Assembly (NCBI RefSeq): GCF_005887115.1
Contig: NZ_PNCJ01000028.1
Coordinates: 1 to 64,000, forward strand
Direction: 5' to 3'
Length of the DNA: 64,000 bases
DNA from: Pseudoalteromonas rubra
GTDB taxonomy: Bacteria; Pseudomonadota; Gammaproteobacteria; Enterobacterales; Alteromonadaceae
Shown: piece after piece, positions 43,911-53,853 of the stretch
How positions within the stretch are numbered: position 1 is the stretch's first letter
Layout of the letters: each line of letters opens with the position of its first letter
Translations under genes and position numbers: made by a program
The notes under the pieces: generated by a model
Seen by the model: the letters and a program-made list of their open reading frames with translations, nothing else
What the model was told of the DNA's origin: nothing
The model's database searches: none

Positions 43911-46073
43911 TTACTGACCCTCCACTTTGTAGAATACTTTACCGGCAGCTGCCCACTCACGGGTTTGCTCCGACACCTGATAGATTTCGCCTAAGTGTGC
44001 GTACTTATCGGCGATTTTCACGAACTCAGCCAGACCCAGTTGATCCAGATAACGGAATGCACCACCACGGAACGGTGGGAAGCCAATGCCGTAGATCAGT
44101 GCCATATCGGCTTCTTGCGGTGAGGCTACAATGCCTTCTTGCAGACACAACAGAACTTCGTTGATCATCGGTACCATACAGCGCTCGATGATAGTTTGTT
44201 TGTCAAACTGTGCCGGTGCGTCACAAATCTCGCTCAGCAGGGCAACAGCGTCAGCGTCTTTGCTCTTCTTCAGGCGGCCTTTGCGATCCGGTGCATACTG
44301 GTAGAAGCCTTTCTGGTTCTTCTGTCCATAGCGATTCGCGTTGGCCAGGTGGGCAACTGGATCTTTTTCCTGGCGTGCCATGCGGGTTGGGAAACCATCC
44401 GCCATGACGCCGGTACAGTGGTTGGCTGTGTCGATCCCAACAACGTCCAGCAGGTAAGCCGGGCCCATAGGCCAACCAAAAACATTTTCCATGACTTTAT
44501 CGACTTGTGTGAAGTCTGCACCTTCCACGACGAGCTGGCTGAAACCGGCAAAGTAAGGGAACAGCACGCGGTTCACGAAGAAGCCCGGACAGTCGTTCAC
44601 AACAATCGGCGACTTGCCCAGTTTCAGTGCATAGTCGACAACCGCGGCAACGGTTTCATCTGAGGTTTTCGCGCCACGAATGATTTCAACCAATGGCATC
44701 TTAGGTACCGGGTTAAAGAAGTGCATACCACAGAAGTGCTCAGGACGCTCCAGACCTTCAGCCAGTTCATCAATGCGAATGGTTGAGGTATTTGAGGTCA
44801 GAATAGTGCCTTGTGGTAGTTGTTTCTCAAGACCCGCCAGTACGGTTTTCTTGATCTGCGGGTTCTCGACAACCGCTTCAACGATGATGTCACTGCCTTC
44901 CAGGTCACGGTCGTTAAGCGTTGGTTTGATCTGCGCCAGTGTGCCAACCATTTTGTCCAGCTTCATGTGGCCGCGCTCGACTTTTTTGCCCAGCAGCTTG
45001 GCCGCTTCGCCCATGCCTAAGTCCAGTGCACCCTGGCTGATGTCTTTCATGACAATCGGCGTGCCTTTGTACGCTGACTGGTAAGCAATACCGCCGCCCA
45101 TGATGCCCGCGCCCAGTACCGCAGCTTGTTTGATGTCAGTCTGGCTTTGCTTCGCTTGTTTCTTGGCAACGCCTTTGATGTACTGATCGGCTAGGAAGAT
45201 CCCGGTTTGTGCCGCCGCTTCAGCAGTTTTGGCCAGCTTGGCGAAGCTCGCGTTCTCAACGGCCATGGCTTCGTCGCGACCCATATTGGCAGCAGTCTTG
45301 ATGGTTTTAACCGCCATTACAGGTGCCGGGTAGTGGCCTTTGGTTTTGGCCATCACCATGCCTTCAGCCATTGCAAAGCTCATGCCTTGCTCAACGCGGT
45401 TCATTTTCAGCGGGTCAAGTTTAATCTGACGTTTGGCGCGCCAGTCCAGTTTGCCAGCTGCCGCTTGTTCCATGGTACGCAGTGCCGCGTCCATCAGCTT
45501 ATCCTGAGCAACCACAGCATCGACTGCGCCTACTTTCAGAGCATCGGCTGCGCGGTTCTCTTTACCTGTAGTGATCCAGGTCATCGCGTTGTCTGCACCA
45601 ATCAGGCGCGGCAGACGCACAGTACCACCAAAGCCTGGCATAATACCCAGCTTCACTTCCGGCAGGCCAATCTTGGCGCTGTCAGAGGCAATACGATAAT
45701 CGGTAGCAAGTACCCACTCACAACCACCGCCCAGTGCCAGACCATTGACCGCTGACAGGGTTGGGAAGGGTAAATCTTCTAACGCGTCAAATACGTCAGT
45801 GGCCGCTTTGATCCACTCAACCAGCTCAGCTTCCGGGCGGTCAAAGGTAGGCAGGAATTCGAAGATGTCTGCGCCAACAATAAAGTGGTCTTTGTCGGAG
45901 CTAAAGATCAGGCCGTCGATGTCATCGCGTTGCGCCAGCTCTTTGAGCGCCGCATGACAATCTTGCAGGGTTTGCTGAGATAATTTGTTGACCGAACCTG
46001 GCATACAAAACTTAAACTCAGCGATTTTGCCTTTGCAGAAATCCACAACAAAGGACTCGCGTTTCATTAACAT
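43911..46073 (-). CDS. fadB: Fatty acid oxidation complex alpha subunit
   Basis: This 720-aa bifunctional enzyme has an N-terminal enoyl-CoA hydratase (GGGCEWVLATDYR, LGIMPGFGG) and a C-terminal 3-hydroxyacyl-CoA dehydrogenase with GAGIMGGGIAYQSAYKG (about 320-336) and EHFCGMHFFNPVPKMPLVEI. It forms the aerobic beta-oxidation complex with FadA. The gene pair is divergent from slt. Confidence 0.97.
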   Translation of the reverse strand: MLMKRESFVVDFCKGKIAEFKFCMPGSVNKLSQQTLQDCHAALKELAQRDDIDGLIFSSDKDHFIVGADIFEFLPTFDRPEAELVEWIKAATDVFDALEDLPFPTLSAVNGLALGGGCEWVLATDYRIASDSAKIGLPEVKLGIMPGFGGTVRLPRLIGADNAMTWITTGKENRAADALKVGAVDAVVAQDKLMDAALRTMEQAAAGKLDWRAKRQIKLDPLKMNRVEQGMSFAMAEGMVMAKTKGHYPAPVMAVKTIKTAANMGRDEAMAVENASFAKLAKTAEAAAQTGIFLADQYIKGVAKKQAKQSQTDIKQAAVLGAGIMGGGIAYQSAYKGTPIVMKDISQGALDLGMGEAAKLLGKKVERGHMKLDKMVGTLAQIKPTLNDRDLEGSDIIVEAVVENPQIKKTVLAGLEKQLPQGTILTSNTSTIRIDELAEGLERPEHFCGMHFFNPVPKMPLVEIIRGAKTSDETVAAVVDYALKLGKSPIVVNDCPGFFVNRVLFPYFAGFSQLVVEGADFTQVDKVMENVFGWPMGPAYLLDVVGIDTANHCTGVMADGFPTRMARQEKDPVAHLANANRYGQKNQKGFYQYAPDRKGRLKKSKDADAVALLSEICDAPAQFDKQTIIERCMVPMINEVLLCLQEGIVASPQEADMALIYGIGFPPFRGGAFRYLDQLGLAEFVKIADKYAHLGEIYQVSEQTREWAAAGKVFYKVEGQ

Positions 46074-46428
46074 ACATGTTCTCCCGTGTTTTTACACTGG
46101 TACGATGAGTTGTCATTTCATCCAGTGTGGCGTCTTTAAAAGAAAATTGCAATGAAAAATTTACCGCAGGTTTACTGCAAAGGGTTAGGCACAATGCTAA
46201 GGTGGATTCGCTGAATATTTTCCGGGTGGTGTTGTCCGTCCGGACGTTAAGCCACGGGCAAGTTACATCATAATAGTCTGATGTTATTGATACAGCTGTT
46301 CAGACTGCACACAGTGCGCCCGGGCAGGGAACTCAGAGAAAGGAAGGTGTTTTGGAGTGGGCCTTTACCTCAAGCAATTTAGACGCCCCAGAACATTGAC
46401 TGCCAACGAAGAGAATGAAAGTTAAAGC
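46074..46428. other. Divergent intergenic region fadB-slt
   Basis: No gene was seen in these 355 bases. It must hold the fadBA and slt promoters. A perfect 10-bp palindrome CGTCCGGACG lies at 46237-46246, a possible binding site of an unidentified regulator of fatty acid degradation. Confidence 0.4.
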
Positions 46429-48333
46429 ATGATGAAACTATGGTTTAGTCGTTTAGCAGCCACTTGCCTTGCGGTGTGTGGCGGAGCCTGGAGTGACTTA
46501 GGGTATGCAGCAGACTCACATCAGGCGTTTAAAGACGCAGAGCGGGTGGCCTGGAGTGGTAACTACCAGGCGTTTAAGAGGTCGCTTGCCGAGCTCGACC
46601 ATCCTCTGAAGCCTTATGTTGAGGCTACCTTTTATAAGCGTCACCCAAAACTTAAGTATCAGGAAGAGATAGGACACTTTCTATCAATATATGATCATAC
46701 GCCACTGGACTGGATGGTACGTAAAAGTTGGCTGAGCTACCTTAAGCGGCGTAACAAAAAAGCTTTATTTATCGAACATTATCAGGACACCAGTAACGCT
46801 GAGCTGAAATGTACCTATTTACAATTTCAACTGGATTTAGGGGCTCCTGAAAAAGCTATTTTGGATCAGGTCGAGCCGTTATGGGTGGTTGGTAAGTCAC
46901 AGCCAAAAGCCTGCGACAAGTTGTTTAGTCAGTGGCAAAAAGCCGGGTATCGGACACAAGACCTGGTGTGGCAAAGGATCACCCATGCCGCGCAGGGTGG
47001 CCAGTCTTCATTACTGAAGTATCTGAAAACCCTGTTGCCGCGCAATGAAGCTTATCTGGCTGATCTGTACCTTAAGGTACGTCGCGATCCCAGTGCCTCA
47101 GCCGGTTTATACCGATATAAGAAGCGCACCGCCAGAGAGGCTGAAATTGCCGTGTATGGTGTGCGCCGTTTGATCTGGCGCGATCCCAAGCTGGCACTGC
47201 GGGCCTGGGACAAATTACAGGGGATGTTTACCTTTAGCCAGGCGCAGCACGATAGCGTCGCCTATCGCTTTGCTTTGGCACTGGCGTCTAAGGGGCACGA
47301 TCAGGCGAAGTTCTGGCTAAATAAAGTACCTAAGGAGATGCAGGATAAGAAGCTACGCCAATGGCTGATGAGTAATATGCTCAAAGAGCAAGACTGGGAA
47401 GGGATCGCGGTGTTGTTTACGGGTATGGAAAACCTGAGTAACGGACAAATATACTGGCTTGGCTACAGTTATGCCAAACGTAATCAGATGGAGAAAGCGC
47501 AGGCCCTGTGGCAGGAGATTGCCCCAAAACGTGATTACTATGGCTTCCTTGCTGCGGCGAGGCTGGGCTTACCGGCGCAATTGAATGCTGAGCCACTCAA
47601 TGTACCGCCCGGTATCGTCGCGAAAGTGTCGCAGGCGCCCGGGTTTAAGCGGGCGAAAGCGCTGTATGAATTGGAGCGCTTCACCGCAGCACGGCGTGAA
47701 TGGAACTATCTGACCAACACCTCAAGCACAGCGGAAAAACTGGCTGCCTCGGTACTGGCAGCAGAGCTCGACTGGTATGACAGCACCATTTATACTCTGG
47801 CGCAGATTAAGGCCTGGAACTATGTCGACCTGCGTTTTCCCATGGCGTTTGATGATTTATTTGAGCGCTACAGTGAGCGCAATGACGTGGATTTGGCGTG
47901 GAGTTTTGCGATCGCTCGCAGAGAAAGTTCATTCGCCCCGGATGCACGTTCGCATGCGGATGCCTACGGGTTGATGCAGCTTTTGCCAAGCACTGCCAAA
48001 TATGTTGCTAAATCAAGGGTGTCTACGCGTCAGTTGATGAAGCCAGCCACCAATATTCGCCTTGGTACAGATTACCTCGATTATCTTAAAGGTAAAAACA
48101 AGGGCAATGAGATCCTCGCTACGGCTTCTTATAATGCAGGCTTTCACCGAGTGAAACGTTGGATCCCACAGGAAGCTATGCCAGCGGAGCTATGGATCGA
48201 GTTGATCCCATATCGTGAAACTCGCGATTACGTGAAAAATGTGATGGCGTACCGGCAGGTTTATCACACTAAACTGGGGCGAGATGGCAATATTTTGGCT
48301 GGAATATTGGATATGCAGATCGGTGGTAAGTAA
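46429..48333 (+). CDS. slt: Soluble lytic murein transglycosylase
   Basis: This 634-aa periplasmic enzyme has a signal peptide (about 1-28, ending GYAAD), a superhelical U-domain with TPR-like repeats (about 30-460) and the C-terminal lysozyme-like SLT domain with catalytic Glu in IARRESSFAPDARSHADAYGLMQLLPSTA, followed by NIRLGTDYL and ATASYNAGFHRVKRW. It cleaves peptidoglycan to anhydromuropeptides. Confidence 0.95.
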   Translation: MMKLWFSRLAATCLAVCGGAWSDLGYAADSHQAFKDAERVAWSGNYQAFKRSLAELDHPLKPYVEATFYKRHPKLKYQEEIGHFLSIYDHTPLDWMVRKSWLSYLKRRNKKALFIEHYQDTSNAELKCTYLQFQLDLGAPEKAILDQVEPLWVVGKSQPKACDKLFSQWQKAGYRTQDLVWQRITHAAQGGQSSLLKYLKTLLPRNEAYLADLYLKVRRDPSASAGLYRYKKRTAREAEIAVYGVRRLIWRDPKLALRAWDKLQGMFTFSQAQHDSVAYRFALALASKGHDQAKFWLNKVPKEMQDKKLRQWLMSNMLKEQDWEGIAVLFTGMENLSNGQIYWLGYSYAKRNQMEKAQALWQEIAPKRDYYGFLAAARLGLPAQLNAEPLNVPPGIVAKVSQAPGFKRAKALYELERFTAARREWNYLTNTSSTAEKLAASVLAAELDWYDSTIYTLAQIKAWNYVDLRFPMAFDDLFERYSERNDVDLAWSFAIARRESSFAPDARSHADAYGLMQLLPSTAKYVAKSRVSTRQLMKPATNIRLGTDYLDYLKGKNKGNEILATASYNAGFHRVKRWIPQEAMPAELWIELIPYRETRDYVKNVMAYRQVYHTKLGRDGNILAGILDMQIGGK

Positions 48334-48454
48334 ACACAGATTTGTTGGTCTGTCTCGCAACAGCGGGGCCGACCGCAGCCTGCTTTACTTCTTTAAACCG
48401 TTAGCACTATGTTAGACTCAGTCACAAGCGAATTAAATAAAAATGGGTACACCA

Positions 48455-49780
48455 ATGGAACAATTAGCAAACTTGTATGCCGAGCATATTGCAACGCTGC
48501 AACAGCGTACGAAGACCATTATTGAACGTGAGAACCTAGATGGACTCGTGATCCACTCAGGACAAGCCAAACGTCAGTTTCTGGATGATATGTATTATCC
48601 GTTCAAGGTGAACCCTCAATTCAAAGCATGGTTACCGGTCATCGATAATCCGCACTGCTGGCTGGTGATCAATGGCACAGATAAGCCTAAGCTGATCTTC
48701 TACCGTCCGGTGGATTTCTGGCACAAAGTACCGGAAGAGCCGAGCGACTTCTGGGCCGACTACTTTGATATTCAACTGCTTCTGCAGCCTGATCAGGTTG
48801 AGCAATTCTTACCGTACGACAAAGCCAGCCTGGCGTATATTGGTGAGTATCTTGAGGTGGCACAGGCTCTGGGCTTTACTCAGATGAACCCTGAGCCGGT
48901 GATGAATTACCTACACTTCCATCGTGCTTACAAGACCAGTTATGAGCTTACCTGCCTGCGCGAAGCAAATCGCCTTGCTGTGCTAGGTCATAAGGCTGCA
49001 CGGGATGCTTTTTATGCCAAAGAGTCCGAGTATGGTATTCAGCAGGCTTACCTGCAAGCCACTGAGCATATGGAAAATGACACGCCTTACGGCAACATCG
49101 TGGCATTGAACGAAAACTGCGCCATTTTGCATTACACCCATTTTGAGCGTCGCGCACCGCAGCAGCATGTGTCATTCCTGATCGATGCCGGTGCCAATTT
49201 TAATGGTTATGCATCGGATATTACCCGTACCTACGACTTTGCGCGCAAGGGCGAGTTTGCCGATCTGATCAAGGTGATGAACACCCATCAGATTGAACTG
49301 GGTCAGGCATTACAGCCGGGTAAATTGTATGGTGAGTTGCACCAAGATTGCCATAAGCGTGTTGCTCAGGTGCTGATAGATTTCGATCTGGTGCGTGGCC
49401 TGAGTGTAGAAGGGATCCTGGAGCAGGGGATTACGTCGACTTTCTTCCCGCATGGTCTGGGCCACCATCTAGGTTTACAGGTTCACGATATGGGTGGCTT
49501 TATGGCGGATGAGTTGGGGACACATCAGGCACCGCCGGAAGGTCATCCATTCCTGCGTTGTACGCGTAAGATTGAAGCCAACCAGGTCTTTACCATTGAG
49601 CCTGGCCTGTATTTTATTGATTCACTGCTGGGCGAGCTGGCGCAAACCGATAACAAACAGTATGTAAACTGGGACAAGGTTGACGCGTTTAAGCCGTATG
49701 GCGGCATTCGTATCGAAGATAATATTATTGTTCATGATGATCATCTCGAAAATATGACGCGGGATCTGGCGCTGGATTAA
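48455..49780 (+). CDS. pepQ: Xaa-Pro dipeptidase
   Basis: The 441-aa M24 metallopeptidase starts at ATG 48455 (MEQLANLYAEHIATLQQRTK); an ATG at 48443 is less likely. Metal ligands are visible in DAGANFNGYASDITRTYDF, HGLGHHLGLQVHD, IEPGLYF and GGIRIEDN. It cleaves X-Pro dipeptides; related enzymes also hydrolyse organophosphate compounds. It is often next to yigZ and trkH, as here. Confidence 0.96.
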   Translation: MEQLANLYAEHIATLQQRTKTIIERENLDGLVIHSGQAKRQFLDDMYYPFKVNPQFKAWLPVIDNPHCWLVINGTDKPKLIFYRPVDFWHKVPEEPSDFWADYFDIQLLLQPDQVEQFLPYDKASLAYIGEYLEVAQALGFTQMNPEPVMNYLHFHRAYKTSYELTCLREANRLAVLGHKAARDAFYAKESEYGIQQAYLQATEHMENDTPYGNIVALNENCAILHYTHFERRAPQQHVSFLIDAGANFNGYASDITRTYDFARKGEFADLIKVMNTHQIELGQALQPGKLYGELHQDCHKRVAQVLIDFDLVRGLSVEGILEQGITSTFFPHGLGHHLGLQVHDMGGFMADELGTHQAPPEGHPFLRCTRKIEANQVFTIEPGLYFIDSLLGELAQTDNKQYVNWDKVDAFKPYGGIRIEDNIIVHDDHLENMTRDLALD

Positions 49781-49810
49781 GCTTTGTCCTGTACCGAACT
49801 GAACTGTGTT

Positions 49811-49846
49811 AAACTGGGAGCCAAGTGCTCCCAGTGTTGTTTGTTG
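49811..49846. terminator. Hairpin between pepQ and yigZ
   Basis: ACTGGGAG and CTCCCAGT form a perfect 8-bp stem (49813-49820 and 49828-49835), followed by GTTGTTTGTTG. The T-run is interrupted, so termination may be partial. Confidence 0.45.
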
Positions 49847-49847
49847 A

Positions 49848-50471
49848 ATGCCCATGTCTGAATACGCCATTCCCAGCGGTCCCATATCCCATCACGAAGA
49901 AATTAAGAAAAGCACTTTTATTGTGCATATTGCCCATACGCCGACGATTGCTGATGCTAAAGCCTTTATTCGTTCTATTAACGAGCAGTATCCGGATGCG
50001 CGACACAACTGCTGGGCCCATATCGCCGGTGCGCCGGGCGGTAGTCATGTGCTGGGCTTTTCGGATGACGGGGAACCGAATGGGACGGCAGGTAAGCCAA
50101 TGCTGAACGTTCTGCTTGGCTCCGGGCTGGGGGAGATCACCGCGGTAACAACCCGTTATTTTGGCGGGATTAAACTGGGTACCGGTGGCCTGGTTCGCGC
50201 TTACGGTGGGACACTGAATAATGCGCTGGCCGTACTGCCAACACAAATTAAGATCCCAGCCAGCAAGCTGGTGGGTGAATCTGACTATGCATTGCAAGGA
50301 AGCATAGAACAGCACCTCACTAGCCAATACACAGTGCTAAGTATAGATAAACAGTATGGTGCGACAATTCACTGGGAAATTGAACTCGACAGCAGAGAGA
50401 CCAAAGTCGCCATCGCGTCGGTGTATGATCTGACTCATGGAGCGGTGTCACTGGCGCTCAAAGAGTCCTGA
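49848..50471 (+). CDS. yigZ: YigZ/IMPACT family protein
   Basis: This 207-aa protein of the UPF0029 family has the signature GEPNGTAGKPMLNVLLGSGLGE and TTRYFGGIKLGTGGLVRAYG. The N-terminal domain has a ribosomal-S5-like fold and the C-terminal domain an EF-G-like fold in known members. The cellular role is not settled. Two possible starts lie close together (49848 and 49854). Confidence 0.92.
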   Translation: MPMSEYAIPSGPISHHEEIKKSTFIVHIAHTPTIADAKAFIRSINEQYPDARHNCWAHIAGAPGGSHVLGFSDDGEPNGTAGKPMLNVLLGSGLGEITAVTTRYFGGIKLGTGGLVRAYGGTLNNALAVLPTQIKIPASKLVGESDYALQGSIEQHLTSQYTVLSIDKQYGATIHWEIELDSRETKVAIASVYDLTHGAVSLALKES

Positions 50472-50547
50472 ACGGGGTTTCGCGGTTTACTAACCGAGTG
50501 ATGTAGTAGACAATCGGGTGTAATTACAATAACTCGCGAATCGCGCT

Positions 50548-51999
50548 ATGCAATTTCGTACCATTATAAAGATACTTGGACAGCTTGTTGCGCTCTTTAG
50601 TCTGACTATGGTGCCACCGGCGCTGGTGTCTTTGATCTATAAGGACGGCGGCGGTGTGCCGTTTGTTCTGGCATTTATCTTTAGTGTTCTGATTGGCCTG
50701 ATGGCCTATTATCCCAACCGCAAAGAGCAGGGAGACTTGAAAGCCAGAGAGGGCTTTTTGATTGTGGTCTTATTCTGGCTGGTACTGGGGGCCTTTGCGG
50801 CCGTGCCCCTGATCTTCTTAAATGAGCCTAATCTGTCTTTTGCCGATGCTGTCTTTGAGGCGTTTTCCGGTCTGACAACCACAGGTGCAACAGTGCTGAC
50901 AGGTATCGAGTACTTACCTAAGTCGGTGCTTTTCTATCGCCAGCAACTGCAGTGGCTCGGTGGCATGGGAATAATCGTCTTGGCCGTCGCTGTACTGCCT
51001 ATGCTTGGTGTAGGTGGCATGCAGCTTTATCGAGCTGAAACGCCAGGCCCAGTAAAAGACTCCAAGATGACCCCCCGCATTGCCGATACGGCGAAGCACT
51101 TATGGTATATCTATGTGACGCTGACACTGGCCTGTACGTTGGCGTATGCCTGGGCGGGTATGAGCTGGTTTGATGCTATTTGCCATGCCTTTGCGACCAT
51201 CGCCATCGGTGGGTTCTCAACCTATGACGCCTCGATAGGTTACTTCGACAGTCCGATGATCAACGCCATTTGTGTGTTCTTCCTGCTTATTGCTGCGGCA
51301 AACTTCTCCTTGCATTATGCGGCCGTGGCGGGCCGAAATATCAAAGTTTATTTTAGGGACCCCGAACTCAAAGTCTTTTTGTTTATTCAACTGGCGCTGG
51401 TGGTGCTGTGTTTTGCTGTACTGTCATCCAAGCAGGTATACAGCAATGGAGACGAGACTCTGGATCATGCTCTGTTTCAGGCGGTTTCTATCAGTACCAC
51501 CGCGGGTTTTGCTACTGACAGCTTTGCTGCCTGGCCTTTGTTCCTGCCGATTTTGTTGATTTTTTCGAGTTTTATTGGGGGTTGTGCAGGCTCCACGGGC
51601 GGTGGTATGAAAGTGGTACGAGTCTTTTTACTTTACCTGCAGGGGATCCGAGAGCTTAACCGCCTGGTTCATCCGCGTGCTATCTATTCTATTAAGCTGG
51701 GCCGTAAAGCGTTACCTGATAAGGTCGTCGAAGCGGTATGGGGATTCTTTTCAGCTTATGCGCTGGTATTTGTGATCATCATGATTGCGCTATTGGGTAC
51801 TGGTCTGGATAACATTACCGCTTTCTCTGCCACTGCGGCCTGTCTGAATAACCTGGGCCCGGGCCTGGGTGATGTAGCCGCACATTACGGCGATATTCCC
51901 GACTCTGCGAAATGGATTCTGACCATTGCTATGGTCTTCGGCCGTCTCGAAATCTTCACTCTGCTGGTTCTGTTCACCCCCACGTTCTGGCGTGGATGA
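50548..51999 (+). CDS. trkH: Trk potassium transporter membrane subunit TrkH
   Basis: This 483-aa protein is the same length as in E. coli. Four pore-loop repeats with selectivity-filter residues are visible: SGLTTTGATVL, ATIAIGGFST, ISTTAGFATD and ACLNNLGPGLG. It forms the potassium channel gated by TrkA, whose gene lies 1.9 kb downstream on the other strand. A repeat array follows the stop. Confidence 0.97.
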   Translation: MQFRTIIKILGQLVALFSLTMVPPALVSLIYKDGGGVPFVLAFIFSVLIGLMAYYPNRKEQGDLKAREGFLIVVLFWLVLGAFAAVPLIFLNEPNLSFADAVFEAFSGLTTTGATVLTGIEYLPKSVLFYRQQLQWLGGMGIIVLAVAVLPMLGVGGMQLYRAETPGPVKDSKMTPRIADTAKHLWYIYVTLTLACTLAYAWAGMSWFDAICHAFATIAIGGFSTYDASIGYFDSPMINAICVFFLLIAAANFSLHYAAVAGRNIKVYFRDPELKVFLFIQLALVVLCFAVLSSKQVYSNGDETLDHALFQAVSISTTAGFATDSFAAWPLFLPILLIFSSFIGGCAGSTGGGMKVVRVFLLYLQGIRELNRLVHPRAIYSIKLGRKALPDKVVEAVWGFFSAYALVFVIIMIALLGTGLDNITAFSATAACLNNLGPGLGDVAAHYGDIPDSAKWILTIAMVFGRLEIFTLLVLFTPTFWRG

Positions 52000-52020
52000 G
52001 GCCAGACCGATATGCCAGTG

Positions 52021-52210
52021 GCATATCGCAGTTGGCGGGGGCGTCGAGCCCGAACGCGAGACCGGGATGGTCGAGCCGGAATATACCGCCATGGATGGCT
52101 TTGGGCACTCAGTTAACTCCAGCTGGCCGAACGCGAGTCGAGCTGGAATACACCGCCATGGAGGACTGTGGCACTTATCTAAGCGTTCGGAATACACCAC
52201 CATGGAACGC
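52021..52210. repeat. Short repeat array behind trkH
   Basis: The 18-mer GGAATAYACCRCCATGGA occurs three times, at 52078-52095, 52145-52162 and 52189-52206, within a GC-rich stretch. Weaker GTCGAGC(C/T)(G/C)GA units lie between. Long open frames in both strands here are by-products of the repeat. It looks like a dispersed intergenic repeat fragment; no coding function is supported. Confidence 0.65.
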
Positions 52211-52552
52211 TTTGAATATCTACAGCTTGCTTACCTCTCACATTAATTACTTCCTGAAGCAGACCCTGATAACGGTATATTTGTAAAATAAACGCACTTT
52301 TCACATTTGACTATCTAACTCATATAAAAGTAAGAATTACTTTAAATCAGTTGCTTATGATTTTTCGTGTAAATTTTTACCTGTTTTTGGTTAACTGCAG
52401 TTAAAAAAATATATCAAAAAACGCAAAAAATGCATTTTTTCATTAGCTCTGGTGTCATATTTGTATCGTCAGGGTTAAATCCCTACTTTTATAGTCTACC
52501 CACACAGGATGGTGGGTGTTGCCAGATAACAAAACTATGAGGAATGGCCGAG
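52211..52552. other. AT-rich intergenic region
   Basis: Nothing coding was recognised. The last 60 bases contain ACCCACACAGGATGGTGGGT, an inverted repeat (ACCCAC/GTGGGT) about 35 bases before the next start, which could be an operator or leader hairpin. Confidence 0.4.
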
Positions 52553-53035
52553 ATGTTTGCCATGTCACATCAAAATAAATATAAAGCAATACAAGCAGGG
52601 ATAGTTAGCCAGGTAAACCTGTGCGACGGCGCCAGTGACTTAACTGACTGTGTGACTCAGCTAAATCAGTATATGAGTGGAGCTGGGTGCTTGCAGTATG
52701 ATAACGGCATTCCATCGGCTCATGGCAGTGTGCCACTGTTGCGTTATGATGGTGTCGAAGTCAGCGAGTGTGTGATTGGTATTATCTCTGAGAATGCCTT
52801 GTGGCAAACGCGTACTTTGCCACCTTTGGTTATGAAGAACCAAACTGGTCGTTTGACCTGTAATGGACATGAGCAGACACTTGGGATCACCTTTATCACG
52901 AAGCGCAATGGTGAACCTATGTTGTTTTTCACTGAGCACTATGAACAACACCTGGCATTAAGCACGCTGGAAGCGCAAAGCCGTATGATGACGCTGAGAG
53001 ATGCTGCTGTATTATTAAAGGGATACCTGCAATAA
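52553..53035 (+). CDS. Hypothetical protein, 160 aa
   Basis: The ATG at 52553 (MFAMSHQNKYKAIQAGIVSQ) has AGGA eight bases upstream; a start at 52544 would overlap that site. The protein is soluble and acidic with four cysteines, without signal peptide or membrane segment. It includes CLQYDNGIPSAHGSVPLLRY and a C-terminal helical stretch. No family is recognised. It is probably a real gene: codon use is like its neighbours. It is followed by the PilZ gene in the same direction. Confidence 0.65.
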   Translation: MFAMSHQNKYKAIQAGIVSQVNLCDGASDLTDCVTQLNQYMSGAGCLQYDNGIPSAHGSVPLLRYDGVEVSECVIGIISENALWQTRTLPPLVMKNQTGRLTCNGHEQTLGITFITKRNGEPMLFFTEHYEQHLALSTLEAQSRMMTLRDAAVLLKGYLQ

Positions 53036-53126
53036 GGTTAAATCAGCTCCTTTATTGGGTACTTACCGTTATCTTAAAGGGATTTTGCTGCTACACTAAG
53101 GGCAGAGTCGTTAGTAGGGTGACAAG

Positions 53127-53813
53127 ATGTTAAGGCGTAAAACGCAACGGAGCAGGAAGCACTTATCGCAGATCCCGGCGGGCAGTTTGATTGATATTGA
53201 AATTGTGATGCCAGCTAGTCGTAAACGCGTCCGTACAGAGTTTATCGGGGTGCTTGAAGACCAGTATATTATTTTAAATTATCCCAACCCTAAGCGACTC
53301 GGCGCGGCGGCAGATTATGTGAAGACGGGGACGGAAATCATCGTCCGGGCCCTGCCTGAAGACAGTGATGGTCAGATCATTGCTTTCAAAGAGAACATTA
53401 AAGCCATTAGTAATCACCCCGCGCGGCTTATTTTCCTTTACTACCCTCATGAAGTACAAACTTATCAGCTCCGTGCCCAAACCCGCGTACCAGCACTTAT
53501 ACCAGCTATATTACAGTTGTCAGATTACAATGAAGTGGGAGTGATCAAAGATATTTCTCTGTCCGGTATGATGTTCGATATTCAAAAAGAGCATTTACCC
53601 GATGACCTAGAATCAGAAAACTGTGAAGTGCTGATTGAGGGCAAAGACGACAATGCCTCCGCGATAAAAGGCAAAGTGTGTCGTATTATAGAAAGTGCAG
53701 AGGGTAATGTGTCATTGGGAATTCAGGTCGTGGGTCCGGACACAACCATTAAAGCGGTGCTAAAAGACTATTTGATCGATCTGTCGATTTTGTCCGATGA
53801 AGGAGAGGGCTAG
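53127..53813 (+). CDS. PilZ-domain c-di-GMP binding protein (YcgR-like)
   Basis: The 228-aa protein has an N-terminal YcgR-type beta domain (about 15-105) and a C-terminal PilZ domain with the c-di-GMP motifs RAQTR (about 116-120) and DISLSG (about 143-148). Such proteins transmit cyclic-di-GMP signals, for instance to flagella or surface attachment. The target is unknown. It converges with trkA. Confidence 0.88.
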   Translation: MLRRKTQRSRKHLSQIPAGSLIDIEIVMPASRKRVRTEFIGVLEDQYIILNYPNPKRLGAAADYVKTGTEIIVRALPEDSDGQIIAFKENIKAISNHPARLIFLYYPHEVQTYQLRAQTRVPALIPAILQLSDYNEVGVIKDISLSGMMFDIQKEHLPDDLESENCEVLIEGKDDNASAIKGKVCRIIESAEGNVSLGIQVVGPDTTIKAVLKDYLIDLSILSDEGEG

Positions 53814-53853
53814 CTGGTCGGTGTAAAGCCAGATCAGCTAGATAGTTAACCGG

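Noticed and set aside
45207..45755. 182-aa plus-strand frame within fadB
   Set aside because: Antisense shadow of a conserved enzyme gene.
51790..52203. 137-aa minus-strand frame behind and within trkH
   Set aside because: It arises from the repeat array (VYS...STP-type repeated text) and antisense of trkH.
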